From NCBI GenBank assembly GCA_039920745.1, contig JBDSDD010000087.1, forward strand, positions 16,602 to 80,601: DNA of 64,000 bases, in the 5' to 3' direction. The notes under the pieces were generated by a model. The model did not search any database. It saw nothing but the letters and a program-made list of their open reading frames with translations, and had not been told where the DNA came from. Source of the DNA: Scleromatobacter sp039920745. Lineage in GTDB: Bacteria > Pseudomonadota > Gammaproteobacteria > Burkholderiales > Burkholderiaceae_C. Positions within the stretch are counted from its first letter, which is position 1; every line of letters starts with the position of its first letter. The position numbers were made by a program, and so were the translations under genes. Below, piece after piece: positions 8,423 to 17,368 of the stretch.

Positions 8423-9337
8423 ATGACCACCACCCTGATCGCCCCCGCCGTGACGCCGGACGTCGTCGTGCGCAAGCCGCGCACGGTGGAGCGCCTGGTC
8501 ACGGGCCAAGCCATCAGTGACGGCGACGGCGTCAAGCTGACGCGCGTGCTGTCGCAGCCGCTGCAACGCCGGCTCGACCCGTTCCTGATGCTCGACGCGT
8601 TCGGCTCGGACGACGCCAGCGACTACATCGGCGGTTTCCCCGACCACCCGCACCGTGGTTTCGAGACCGTGACCTACATGATCGCCGGACGCCTGCGCCA
8701 CCGCGATTCGACGGGCAACGAAGGCCTGCTGCAGAACGGCGGCGTGCAGTGGATGACGGCCGGCCGCGGCCTGATCCACAGCGAGCTGCCGGAGCAGGAG
8801 GCAGGCCGCATGGAGGGCTTCCAACTGTGGCTGAACCTGCCCGCGGCAGACAAGATGGGCACGCCCGGCTACCGCGACATCCCCAGCGGTGAAATCCCCG
8901 AGCTGCGCCTGCCGGGCGTGACCGCGCGCGTGATCGCCGGTGCGAGCCACGGCGTGGACGGTGCGGTTCAAAAGCCGCACACGGCGCCGCTGTATCTCGA
9001 CCTGCACCTGGCACCGGGAGCCACCTTCGAGCAGGTGCTGCCGGCGGGCCACAACGCGCTCGTCTACGTGTATCGAGGCGAGCTGGACATCGACGCCGAC
9101 GTCGAGCGCACGCGCGTCCCGCGCGAGCGCATGGCCGTGCTCGCGAACGCGCCCGACCGCGACGGCGTGCGCGTGCAGGCGGGTGCCGACGGCGCGCGGG
9201 CGCTGCTGATCGCCGGCCGCCCGCTGAACGAGCCGATCGCGCAGTACGGCCCATTCGTGATGAACAAGCAGGCCGAGATCTTCCAGGCCGTGGAGGACTT
9301 CCGGGCCGGCAAGTTCGGCACGCCGCCGGGGCGTTGA
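8423..9337 (+). CDS. Pirin family protein
   Basis: This 304-residue bicupin resembles bacterial pirins (YhhW/quercetinase-like). Metal ligands are visible: H-x-H in FPDHPHRGFET and H-x-E in GRGLIHSELPE. C-terminal features include the GRPLNEP and YGPFVMN motifs. Pirins can oxidise flavonols such as quercetin or act as redox-sensing cofactors. Its position 46 bases after azoR suggests one operon for handling quinones or polyphenols. AAGGAAA precedes the ATG. Confidence 0.9.
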   Translation: MTTTLIAPAVTPDVVVRKPRTVERLVTGQAISDGDGVKLTRVLSQPLQRRLDPFLMLDAFGSDDASDYIGGFPDHPHRGFETVTYMIAGRLRHRDSTGNEGLLQNGGVQWMTAGRGLIHSELPEQEAGRMEGFQLWLNLPAADKMGTPGYRDIPSGEIPELRLPGVTARVIAGASHGVDGAVQKPHTAPLYLDLHLAPGATFEQVLPAGHNALVYVYRGELDIDADVERTRVPRERMAVLANAPDRDGVRVQAGADGARALLIAGRPLNEPIAQYGPFVMNKQAEIFQAVEDFRAGKFGTPPGR

Positions 9338-9355
9338 GCGAACCGGTCAGTGGAA

Positions 9356-9384
9356 TGAAAAATGGCGCCCGAGGGCGCCATTCC
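9356..9384. terminator. Bidirectional hairpin between pirin and DUF4397 genes
   Basis: A perfect 9-bp stem, AATGGCGCC (9361-9369) with GGCGCCATT (9374-9382), sits between two convergent genes. Read leftward it is followed by a short T run, so it best serves the minus-strand lipoprotein gene; the rightward side has a weak TTCCTTCTT tail. Confidence 0.7.
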
Positions 9385-9404
9385 TTCTTGCCGAACGCGG
9401 ACGT

Positions 9405-10778
9405 TCAGGTGCCCGAAGCCGAGCGGAAGAAGTCCTTGACCGAACCGGTGCCCGGCACGCTCACGACGATATCCGTGAAGATGTTCGGCAGCGTCATGAT
9501 CTGCGTGTGCGAGACCAGCGAGTCGGTGCCGTTGAACACTTCGGCGGTCGAGTTCGCGGCCTGCGGCGTCGTGATTTCCGTGTAGGACGAGGCGCTGCCG
9601 TACGGGATGTTGGACGCGATGCTGATCGAGTTGACCGTCATCGACATCTGCAGGCCCTGGTTGTCCGAGGCCAGGTTGATCAGGCGGAACTTCACGCCGG
9701 ACGACGTCACCGGGGCGGTGTTGTTGTCTTCGATCAGCTTGGCGACCGGGGTCGAGCCGTTCAGGTAGACCATCAGCGTGTAGTCGCCGCCGGCGGCGAG
9801 CGCGCCCGCGACCGACGTCACGACGCCGGTGGTGGCGTTCGTCGAGTCCATCATGACCGTGACGGCGCTGCCGTTGACGGTGACGACCGGTGCCGTGCCG
9901 GTGTTGACGACGAAGTAGTTCGAGTACTGCGGCGTGGCGCTGGAGGCCAGCACGGTGACCGCGCCGCTGCTGTTGGCACCCACGACCGAGGCCGACATGC
10001 CGGTGACTGCCGTGACGGCGCGCAGGCGAGCCGTGCTGTTGGGCAGGTTGTCCGTCGCATCGGCGGCGCCGGCGGTGCCTTGCGTCAGCAGGATCGCATT
10101 GGCCAGGACGCCGCTGGCGCCCGGGGTCAGGATGATCGTGAGGACTTGCAGCGCGGTCAGCGTGATGGCCGCCGGCGTCTGGAAGCGGACGTCGCTGATG
10201 CCCTTGGCGATGCTGTTGGCGCCGACCACGGTGATGAAGTACGAGCCCGCCAGGATGCCGGCGAATGCGCTCTGCGACACGCCCGTGATGCCGGAGGCGA
10301 TCAGCGTGGAGACCGACAGGTCCTTGGAGGCCGACAGGTAGACGTCGACGGCGCCGATGTCGACGGAGCTGTTCAGCACGTTGACGTTGGCCTTGCCGGT
10401 GTCCGGCGTGACCGTGCTTTCGGTGAGCAGGACTTGCTTGAGTTCGTTCTGGTAGCCGTAGGCCACGAGCGAATAGCGGTTTTCCTTGCTGATGGTGCGC
10501 GTCTGCGAAGCGGTGGCGCTGGAATTGCCGCCGCTGCCGTTGCTGACGGTCAGCGTGATGCCGACGGCGCCGGCCTGGACGCTCTCGAACACGCTGGCGT
10601 GGCCGTAGGCGATGTCAGCCGAGGTCGCCTGCGTCGACTCGACCATGAATCCGAGGTTCGGGTAACCGACGCTCGCGTTGACCAGGCGAACCGAAGCGCT
10701 TCCGCTGCTGCTGCCGCCACAACCGGCCAACATCAAAGGCATCGCGCCGCCGACTGCCAGGAACTCACGTTTATTCAT
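9405..10778 (-). CDS. DUF4397-type surface/periplasmic lipoprotein
   Basis: The 457-residue product begins MNKREFLAVGG and has a lipobox LAGC near residue 20, so it should be a lipoprotein. The rest is Ser/Thr/Val/Ala-rich, with repeated beta-strand segments of the DUF4397 kind: ASVRLVNASVGYPNLGF near the start and VKFRLINLASDNQG near the end. These imply Ig-like tandem domains. Cell-envelope location is likely; function is unknown. GGAG precedes the ATG at 10778. A hairpin follows the stop. It appears monocistronic. Confidence 0.75.
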   Translation of the reverse strand: MNKREFLAVGGAMPLMLAGCGGSSSGSASVRLVNASVGYPNLGFMVESTQATSADIAYGHASVFESVQAGAVGITLTVSNGSGGNSSATASQTRTISKENRYSLVAYGYQNELKQVLLTESTVTPDTGKANVNVLNSSVDIGAVDVYLSASKDLSVSTLIASGITGVSQSAFAGILAGSYFITVVGANSIAKGISDVRFQTPAAITLTALQVLTIILTPGASGVLANAILLTQGTAGAADATDNLPNSTARLRAVTAVTGMSASVVGANSSGAVTVLASSATPQYSNYFVVNTGTAPVVTVNGSAVTVMMDSTNATTGVVTSVAGALAAGGDYTLMVYLNGSTPVAKLIEDNNTAPVTSSGVKFRLINLASDNQGLQMSMTVNSISIASNIPYGSASSYTEITTPQAANSTAEVFNGTDSLVSHTQIMTLPNIFTDIVVSVPGTGSVKDFFRSASGT

Positions 10779-11042
10779 CGAAACACTCCACTTTCCAGGC
10801 CGAGCGCCTGTCATCTGAATCCAACATTATGGGGCATGGCGTGTTGCCGGTCTGTTGCCACGCACCTTGCGGTCAGCTAAACAACGGCGCGACGTCCGTC
10901 AACAGTGAGTCGCAAGCCGGATAAAAAGTTCGCCGGTGCGCCTCATTAATTAGTGTGCCGCCCCGATTCTGACAGGCCGGCGCGGGCCCTTTCGGCCCTA
11001 CCATCCGGGCCTTGCCCGCCGAAGGCTCGCCCTGAGAACACG

Positions 11043-13121
11043 ATGACGTCGCCCTATCCCAAGCTGCTCGCGCCCCTGGATCTCGGGTTCACCACCCTGC
11101 GCAATCGCGCCATCATGGGCAGCATGCACACCGGGCTGGAGGACGCCGCGCGCGACTTCCCGCGCATGGCGGAGTTCTACGCCGAGCGCGCGCGCCACGG
11201 GGTCGGCCTGATCGTCACGGGCGGCTTCGCGCCCAACTTCGAGGGCTGGGTCAAGCCGTTCGCCGGCACCTTGTGGACGCACTCCGGCGCGCGCCGCCAC
11301 AAGCAGGTCACCGACGCGGTGCATGCAGAGGGCGGCAAGATCGCGCTGCAGATCCTGCACACCGGCCGCTACGGCTACTCGCCGCTGTGCGTCGCGCCCA
11401 GCCGGCTGCAGAGTCCGATCTCGCCGTTCACGCCGCGGGCGCTCACCGCGCGCGGCATCGAGCGCCAGATCAAGGCCTTCGTGCGCTGCGCGGTGCTGGC
11501 GCGCGAGGCCGGCTACGACGGCGTCGAGGTGATGGGCAGCGAGGGCTACCTGATCAACCAGTTCCTGGTGCGCCACACCAACCTGCGCACCGACGAATGG
11601 GGCGGCGCCTACGAGAACCGCATGCGCCTGGCGGTGGAGATCGTGCGCCGCGTGCGTGAGGCGGTCGGCCCCGACTTCATCCTGATCTACCGGATCTCGA
11701 TGATCGACCTGATCCCGGACGGCAGCACCTGGGACGAGGTGGTGCAGCTCGCCAAGGCCGTCACGGCCGCCGGCGCCACCATCCTCAACACCGGCATCGG
11801 CTGGCACGAGGCCCGCATCCCGACCATCGTCACCAGCGTTCCGCGTGCGGCGTTCGGCTGGGTCACCGGCAAGATGCGCGCGGAGCTGCGCGCCGCGGGC
11901 GTGACGATCCCGCTGGTCACCAGCAACCGCATCAATACGCCCGAGGTCGCCGAAGGCCTGCTGGCTGCCGGCATCGCCGAGTTCGGCCAGGCCGACCTGG
12001 TGTCGATGGCCCGCCCTTTTCTGGCCGACTCGGCCTTCATGGAAAAGGCGGCGCAAGGGCGGGCCGACGAGATCAACACCTGCATTGCCTGCAACCAGGC
12101 CTGCCTCGACCACACGTTCAGCAACAAGCAGGCGACCTGCCTGGTCAACCCGCGCGCCGGCTTCGAGACCGAGCTCAAGATCACGCCGACCGCCGCGCCC
12201 AGGCGAGTGGCCGTGGTCGGCGCGGGCCCGGCGGGCCTCGCCGCCGCGACCACGCTGGCCGAGCGCGGCCACCAGGTGGTGCTGTTCGACGGCGCCGACC
12301 GCATCGGCGGCCAGTTCAACATGGCCAAGCGCGTGCCGGGCAAGGAGGAGTTCGTCGAGACGCTGCGCTACTTCGCGCGCCGCATCGAGCTGCTGCCGAC
12401 GCTGGAGCTCAAGCTGCAGACGCGCGTCGACGCCGCGGCGCTGGTGGCAGGCAAGTTCGACGAGGTGATCCTGGCGACGGGCGTGAAGCCGCGCGATCCG
12501 CGCATCCCGGGCCAGGACAACGCCAAGGTGCTGAGCTACATCGACGTGCTGCTGCACGGCAAGCCGGTGGGCCAGCGCGTGGCCATCGTCGGGGCCGGCG
12601 GCATCGGCTTCGACGTGGCGGAGTTCCTGGTGACGGGGGCCGACCGCGGCGAACCGTCTGCGACGCTGCACCTGGACGAATGGCGGCGCGAATGGGGCGT
12701 CGGCGATCCGGCGAAGACGCCCGGTGGCCTGGAGCGGCCGCAGCCGTCGGCGCCGTCGCGCCAGGTGACGCTGCTGCAACGCAAGCCCGGCAAGCATGGC
12801 GCGGGGCTGGGCAAGACGTCGGGTTGGGTGCACCGCGCGACGCTCAAGATGAAGAGCGTGGAGATGCTGGCTGGCGTGAACTACGAGCGCGTCACCGATG
12901 ACGGCCTGTTCCTGACCTTCGGCCCCGACCGCAAGGACGGCACGCTGCTGGAGGTCGACACCATCGTCCTGTGCTCGGGCCAGGAGCCGCTGCGCGAGCT
13001 CTGCGCGCCGCTGGCCGCAGCGGGCATCAAGGTGCACCTGATCGGCGGAGCCGACGAGGCGTCGGAGCTAGACGCCAAGCGCGCCATCAACCAGGGCACG
13101 CGCCTGGCCGCGGCGATCTGA
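11043..13121 (+). CDS. fadH: NADPH-dependent 2,4-dienoyl-CoA reductase FadH
   Basis: FadH reduces 2,4-dienoyl-CoA during beta-oxidation of unsaturated fatty acids. At 692 residues it matches the family. Residues 1-370 form an Old Yellow Enzyme-type FMN barrel (GGKIALQILHTGRYGYSP and GYLINQFL). A 4Fe-4S cluster motif C-x2-C-x3-C-x11-C (CIACNQAC) begins near residue 345. Then comes the FAD dinucleotide-binding GAGPAGLAAA near residue 395 and an NADPH domain with GAGGIGFDVAEF near residue 520. The ATG at 11043 starts the conserved N-terminus. It stands alone, transcribed away from the DUF4397 gene. Confidence 0.95.
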   Translation: MTSPYPKLLAPLDLGFTTLRNRAIMGSMHTGLEDAARDFPRMAEFYAERARHGVGLIVTGGFAPNFEGWVKPFAGTLWTHSGARRHKQVTDAVHAEGGKIALQILHTGRYGYSPLCVAPSRLQSPISPFTPRALTARGIERQIKAFVRCAVLAREAGYDGVEVMGSEGYLINQFLVRHTNLRTDEWGGAYENRMRLAVEIVRRVREAVGPDFILIYRISMIDLIPDGSTWDEVVQLAKAVTAAGATILNTGIGWHEARIPTIVTSVPRAAFGWVTGKMRAELRAAGVTIPLVTSNRINTPEVAEGLLAAGIAEFGQADLVSMARPFLADSAFMEKAAQGRADEINTCIACNQACLDHTFSNKQATCLVNPRAGFETELKITPTAAPRRVAVVGAGPAGLAAATTLAERGHQVVLFDGADRIGGQFNMAKRVPGKEEFVETLRYFARRIELLPTLELKLQTRVDAAALVAGKFDEVILATGVKPRDPRIPGQDNAKVLSYIDVLLHGKPVGQRVAIVGAGGIGFDVAEFLVTGADRGEPSATLHLDEWRREWGVGDPAKTPGGLERPQPSAPSRQVTLLQRKPGKHGAGLGKTSGWVHRATLKMKSVEMLAGVNYERVTDDGLFLTFGPDRKDGTLLEVDTIVLCSGQEPLRELCAPLAAAGIKVHLIGGADEASELDAKRAINQGTRLAAAI

Positions 13122-13232
13122 TCGGCGCGGAGCATCGACATGCCCGACGCACTGTCAGGTTGACCTCACACTGGCCTCACCAGCAGCCGCTAGGATGGCC
13201 GCGTTGCTGTTCGACTCCGACGACAAGGGTGC

Positions 13233-13955
13233 ATGGAAGCGGGCCTCGAGATTCATTCACTGTTCTGGTTTGCGGTCACCCGGCTGGGCGAGGCCCAGAT
13301 CCTGTTGCCGGCCTTTCTCGCGGGCGCCCTGTGGCTCGCGTTCGCGCGTCCCGCGGGCGCGTACGGGCGTCTCGCGCAGGGCAATGCGCACGCGCATGAC
13401 CACCCCGCGCGCGGGTCGGCGCTGCGCTGGATCGGCGCCATCGTCGCGACGACTGCCGTCACCACCGCCAGCAAGGTCGCGTTCCTGGGCTTCGGCATCG
13501 GCAGTGCGACGCTGGACTTCACCGGCTTCTCCGGCCACTCGATGTATTCGACCGCGATCCTGCCGGTGCTGGCGGCGGTCGTCGCCGGCCGGCGCGGCGC
13601 GATCGTCGGTGCGCTGGCGGCCAGCCTGGTCACCTACTCGCGGGTCAAGCTGGGCGCGCATTCGTGGAGCGAGGCGATCTCGGGCATGGCGCTCGGCGCC
13701 GCGGCCGCTGGTTGGACGCTGGCCGACTACCTGGCGCATCCAGGTGCGGTGCGCGCTCCGTGGTGGTTGCCGCTGCTGCTCGGCGCCTGGCTCACGCTGC
13801 TGCCGATGCGTGCGCCGCCGTCACGCACGCACAGCCTGGTGGTGTCGTTGTCGCTGAAGCTGTCCGGGCGCCATCGCCCATACACGCGCTTCGAGCTGCT
13901 GGCGGGGCTGATCAAGCCGGCGCCGGCCCCTTCGCCGAGCACCCCGTCACCCTGA
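13233..13955 (+). CDS. PAP2-family membrane phosphatase
   Basis: The 240-residue integral membrane protein has about five transmembrane segments. It carries two of the PAP2 phosphatase motifs: FSGHSMYS (motif 2, catalytic His) near residue 100 and SRVKLGAHSWSEAISG (motif 3, nucleophilic His) near residue 135. The motif 1 K-x6-RP is not clear. It likely dephosphorylates a lipid phosphate or undecaprenyl pyrophosphate facing the periplasm. It ends 3 bases before the convergent nnrU-like stop. Confidence 0.8.
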   Translation: MEAGLEIHSLFWFAVTRLGEAQILLPAFLAGALWLAFARPAGAYGRLAQGNAHAHDHPARGSALRWIGAIVATTAVTTASKVAFLGFGIGSATLDFTGFSGHSMYSTAILPVLAAVVAGRRGAIVGALAASLVTYSRVKLGAHSWSEAISGMALGAAAAGWTLADYLAHPGAVRAPWWLPLLLGAWLTLLPMRAPPSRTHSLVVSLSLKLSGRHRPYTRFELLAGLIKPAPAPSPSTPSP

Positions 13956-13958
13956 TCG

Positions 13959-14558
13959 CTAGCGCCAGGAGATCGGCATCACGCCGATCAGCGGCTGGTG
14001 CAGGTGGAACGCGAACAGCATCCACGCGAGCACCCCCACGACGACGGTGATGGCGCTGCGTCCTCGCAGCGGCGCGGCGATCGCCCGCTCGGTGCCGGCG
14101 CGGCGGCGCTGGCGGGCGGCGCGGAAGTCGAGCACGGCCCACGCCATGAAGCTGCCGAACAGCACGACGTCGGGCAGCGTGCCGTTGGCCAGCAGGTGGC
14201 CTGCGGCCCAGCACTTCACGCCGAGGATCATCGGGTCCTTCACGCGCGCCTTGATGGCGTTGGCGGGAACGTAGGCCGCGGTGACCAGGATGAAGGCGAG
14301 CAGCGTCAGCAGGGCCGTCAGGTCGTGTGTCCAGCGTGGTGGCGACCACAGCACCAGCGCCTGCTGGCGCGCCTGGCCGAAGCCGACGCAGATCAGCCCG
14401 AAGCCGGCGAGGGCGACCACCGAGTAGAGCCCCTTCCACGCCAGCGGCCCGGGCCCGGCGATGAAGCGGCTGCGCAGGTCGTCGGCGACGATGCGCACCG
14501 AATGGATGCCCAGGAACAGGACGAGGCCGAGGATGAGCAAGATCATGGCCGCGATCAT
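13959..14558 (-). CDS. NnrU family membrane protein
   Basis: The 199-residue protein has roughly six hydrophobic segments and matches the NnrU family: FLGIHSVRIV near the N-terminus, the central NAIKARVKDPMILGVK segment and AAGHLLANG. NnrU is associated with nitric-oxide/nitrite reductase clusters in some denitrifiers and resembles the isoprenoid-modifying phospholipid methyltransferase fold, but no nitrogen-oxide genes occur here. A second in-frame ATG lies 4 codons in. Function in this setting is unknown. Confidence 0.85.
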   Translation of the reverse strand: MIAAMILLILGLVLFLGIHSVRIVADDLRSRFIAGPGPLAWKGLYSVVALAGFGLICVGFGQARQQALVLWSPPRWTHDLTALLTLLAFILVTAAYVPANAIKARVKDPMILGVKCWAAGHLLANGTLPDVVLFGSFMAWAVLDFRAARQRRRAGTERAIAAPLRGRSAITVVVGVLAWMLFAFHLHQPLIGVMPISWR

Positions 14559-14618
14559 GACGCCGGCAATGCGGCGGCGCTATCCTGGTTGTCACCTCAC
14601 AAGCACCAAGACCGCCAC

Positions 14619-15107
14619 ATGGACACGACGACTGCGCCCGCCAAGCGCTATTACTGGGAAGACTTCACCGTCGGACGCGTGCTCAAGCTCGGCAGCACCA
14701 CCGTGGCCCGCGAGGAGACGCTGGCCTTCGCGCAGCAGTTCGACCCGCAGCCGTTCCACCTGGACGACGCGGCGGCGGAAGCCTCGCTGTTCAAGAAGCT
14801 GTCGGCCAGCGGCTGGCACACCTGCGCGATGACGATGCGCCTGATGTGCGATGGCTACCTGAACGACTCGGCCGGCCTGGGCTCGCCGGGCATCGACGAA
14901 CTGCGCTGGCTCAAGCCGGTCTACCCGGGTGACACGCTCACGGCGGAGATGACCGTGCTGGAGGCCCGTGTGATGAACAGCAAGCCGCATGTCGGGTTGG
15001 TGCTGTCACGCTGGCGCGTCTTCAACCAGGACGGCGTCGACGTGATGACGATGCAGGGCTGGGGCATGTTCGCTGTCCGCCAGCCGGCGCTGCGTGCCAG
15101 TGCATGA
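14619..15107 (+). CDS. MaoC-like hydratase/dehydratase
   Basis: The 162-residue single hot-dog domain protein has the MaoC pattern: YWEDFTVGRVLKLGSTTV at the N-terminus and the catalytic segment FAQQFDPQPFHLDDAAA (Asp and His of the hydratase-2 motif) near residue 45. Enoyl-CoA hydration or a related acyl-thioester reaction in fatty-acid or polyhydroxyalkanoate metabolism is likely. It is divergent from nnrU across 60 bases. Confidence 0.85.
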   Translation: MDTTTAPAKRYYWEDFTVGRVLKLGSTTVAREETLAFAQQFDPQPFHLDDAAAEASLFKKLSASGWHTCAMTMRLMCDGYLNDSAGLGSPGIDELRWLKPVYPGDTLTAEMTVLEARVMNSKPHVGLVLSRWRVFNQDGVDVMTMQGWGMFAVRQPALRASA

Positions 15108-15279
15108 CTCCATCGTGTGGGTGGCGATGCGCGCCACTGTCCAGCAGCCGGGCGTAATTGGTATTACGACTGGTTCAGTTCACACCGTGTCCAAACGTCG
15201 TCTCATGTACGGGTTTCTGCCTAGAATTCACGAGTGAAAGTCGATCCTGGATCGGGCGCTGCGCACCGTTGAGCTTTCG

Positions 15280-15311
15280 TTGACAGCGGCCTGTCATGGT
15301 ACTATAGTGGT
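15280..15311 (+). promoter_or_regulatory. Nag operon promoter with overlapping TGGT box
   Basis: TTGACA (15280-15285) and TATAGT (15303-15308) are separated by exactly 17 bases, a near-perfect sigma-70 promoter. The -10 lies inside a direct repeat TGGT-N7-TGGT (15297-15311). Bound repressor would therefore block the promoter. Transcription should start near 15315, only about 6 bases before the ATG. A related box with an N8 spacer is at 15159-15174. Confidence 0.75.
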
Positions 15312-15320
15312 ATCACACAT

Positions 15321-16238
15321 ATGAGCCACACCTGCTATCACCCCGCCTTTGAACAGGCCGACATCCGCTACGCCCTGGGCGTGGACGGCGGCGGCACGGG
15401 CACCCGCGTGCGCCTCTGGACGATCGGCGGCGCCCTGGTGGGCCAAGGCGACGCCGGGCCTTCGGCGCTGTCCCAGGGCACCGAGCAGGCGTGGAAGCAC
15501 ATCGGCCAGGCCGTCGAGCGCGCATTCGCGTCGGCCGGGCTGGCCATGCCGGTACCGAACCACTGCGTGCTGGGCCTGGGCCTGGCCGGCGCCGTGGCAC
15601 CGCACCTGGCCGCCGCGTTCTTTCGCGCCGCTCCTGACTACGCGCTGATCGTGCTGGAGACCGATTCACGCACCGCGTTGATGGGCGCCCACGCGGGACG
15701 CCCGGGCGCGATCGTCGCGGTCGGTACCGGCGCGGTCGGCGAGGCGCTGCACGCCGATGGCCGCCGCGTGGCGGTCAGCGGCTGGGGCTTCCCGGTCGGC
15801 GACGAGGGCTCGGGGGCCTGGCTGGGCCTGAAGGCGATGCAGATCGCACACCGTGCGCTCGACGGCCGCATGCGCGCCGGCGCGTTGGCCCAGGCCGTGT
15901 GGCGCCAGGTCAGCGACCGCCGCGACAACCTGCTGGAGTGGTGCTCCACCGCTGGGCAGCATGAATACGCACAACTCGCGCCGCTCGTCTTCGAGTGCGC
16001 GCAAACCGACGCCGCGGCCGAGTCGCTGGTGGCAGACATCGGACAGGAAATCGAAGCCATGGCGCTTGCGCTCGACCCCGGGCTGCAACTGCCCATCGTG
16101 CTTCTCGGCAGCATCGGCCTGCGCATGGTCCCCCGACTGCCGCCCGCGCTGCGCGCGCGACTGGTCGAGGCCTCCGGCGACGCGGTCGACGGCGCGCATC
16201 GGCTGGTGCGCCAGCAACTGAAGGAAGCGGTGACATGA
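15321..16238 (+). CDS. BadF/BcrA-type amino-sugar kinase (GlcN/GlcNAc kinase)
   Basis: The 305-residue ASKHA-fold kinase has phosphate-1 loop GVDGGGTGTRVRL near residue 20, TDSRTALMGAH (metal/adenine site) near 120 and VAVGTGAVGEAL (phosphate 2) near 140, followed by GWGFPVGDEGSGAWLG. This is the BadF/BadG family that includes the glucosamine and N-acetylglucosamine kinases of chitin-degrading Vibrio. As first gene of an operon with nagA and a deaminase, it most likely phosphorylates GlcNAc or GlcN in the cytoplasm. The ATG is only about 6 bases from the predicted transcript start and has no Shine-Dalgarno, so translation may be leaderless. It overlaps nagA by 4 bases. Confidence 0.85.
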   Translation: MSHTCYHPAFEQADIRYALGVDGGGTGTRVRLWTIGGALVGQGDAGPSALSQGTEQAWKHIGQAVERAFASAGLAMPVPNHCVLGLGLAGAVAPHLAAAFFRAAPDYALIVLETDSRTALMGAHAGRPGAIVAVGTGAVGEALHADGRRVAVSGWGFPVGDEGSGAWLGLKAMQIAHRALDGRMRAGALAQAVWRQVSDRRDNLLEWCSTAGQHEYAQLAPLVFECAQTDAAAESLVADIGQEIEAMALALDPGLQLPIVLLGSIGLRMVPRLPPALRARLVEASGDAVDGAHRLVRQQLKEAVT

Positions 16239-17368
16239 GCGTTTCCCGCAGCCAACTCAGTGGCCATGTCCTGACGCCGCAAGGCTTCATCCGCGGCACG
16301 TTGACGATCGTCGATGGCCGCATCGCGGGGATCGAAGGCCAGCCGATCAGCGAGGGCCAGGCGCGCGTGTCGGCCGAGCCCCTGATCCTGCCGGGCTTCA
16401 TCGACCTGCACGTGCACGGCGGTGGTGGCTTCGACACGATGGAGGGCGGCGACGCCGTGGCCGAGATCGCGCGCGTGCATGCGCGCCATGGCACGACGTC
16501 GATGCTCGCCACCACCATGACGGCGCCGATGGCCGACATCTCCAAGGCCATGGCCGCGCTCAGCGACGCCTGCCGCACGCACCGCCGCGGCGGTGCGCAC
16601 GTGATGGGCGTGCACCTGGAAGGCCCCTACATCAATCCGGGCGCACTCGGCGCCCAGCCCGACTTCGCGCGGCCGGCGTCAGTGGACGAGGTCAAGGCAC
16701 TGCACGCGATCGCCCCGATCCGCCTGATCACGATGGCGCCCGAGCTACCCGGCAACCTCGACCTGATCGCCCCGCTGCGCGCGGCCGGCTTCCACGTGCA
16801 GATCGGCCACACGGCCGGCACGTACGAGGACGGCGTCGCGGCGCTGCAGCGCGGGGCCACCGGCTTCACGCACCTGTTCAACGCGATGAGCAAGTTCCAC
16901 CACCGCGAGCCCGGCATCGCCGGCGCGGCGCTGGCGCATGCCGAGTTCGCCGAGATCATCCCCGACCTGCTGCACGTGCACCCGGGCGCGATCCGCGCCG
17001 CGCTGCGCGCCATCCCCTGCCTGTACTGCGTCACCGATTCCACCGCTGCCGCGGGCATGCCGGACGGCGACTACAACCTCGGCAGCCACCGTGTCACCAA
17101 GTGCCTGGGCGGCGTGCGCCTGGCCGACGGCACGCTGGCCGGCAGCACGCTGACGATGGACCAGGCGTTGCGCAATCTCGTGGGCATCGGGTTGAGCCTG
17201 GACGACGCGTCGCGACGCGTGTCCACCAACGCTGCCGACTTCCTCGGGCTGGCCGATCGCGGCCGCCTGCTGGTCGGCGCCCGTGCCGACCTGGTCGTGT
17301 TGAACCCCGACCTGCACCTGACCCAAGTGATCGTAGAAGGAGACAGCATTGACCTCACGGATGTTTGA
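16235..17368 (+). CDS. nagA: N-acetylglucosamine-6-phosphate deacetylase
   Basis: NagA removes acetate from GlcNAc-6-P to give GlcN-6-P. The 377-residue amidohydrolase has the metal-binding IDLHVHGGGGFDTM near residue 57, the conserved HLEGPYINPGALGAQ near residue 128, and downstream ligands QIGHTAGTYEDG and THLFNAMSKFHHREPG. The catalytic Asp is in CVTDSTAAAG near residue 270. The ATG overlaps the kinase stop in ATGA; the 3' end overlaps the deaminase by 20 bases. Second gene of the nag operon. Confidence 0.95.
   Translation: MSVSRSQLSGHVLTPQGFIRGTLTIVDGRIAGIEGQPISEGQARVSAEPLILPGFIDLHVHGGGGFDTMEGGDAVAEIARVHARHGTTSMLATTMTAPMADISKAMAALSDACRTHRRGGAHVMGVHLEGPYINPGALGAQPDFARPASVDEVKALHAIAPIRLITMAPELPGNLDLIAPLRAAGFHVQIGHTAGTYEDGVAALQRGATGFTHLFNAMSKFHHREPGIAGAALAHAEFAEIIPDLLHVHPGAIRAALRAIPCLYCVTDSTAAAGMPDGDYNLGSHRVTKCLGGVRLADGTLAGSTLTMDQALRNLVGIGLSLDDASRRVSTNAADFLGLADRGRLLVGARADLVVLNPDLHLTQVIVEGDSIDLTDV

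Noticed and set aside
10998..13037. 679-codon minus-strand frame
   Set aside because: Antisense to fadH, which is fully supported by motifs.
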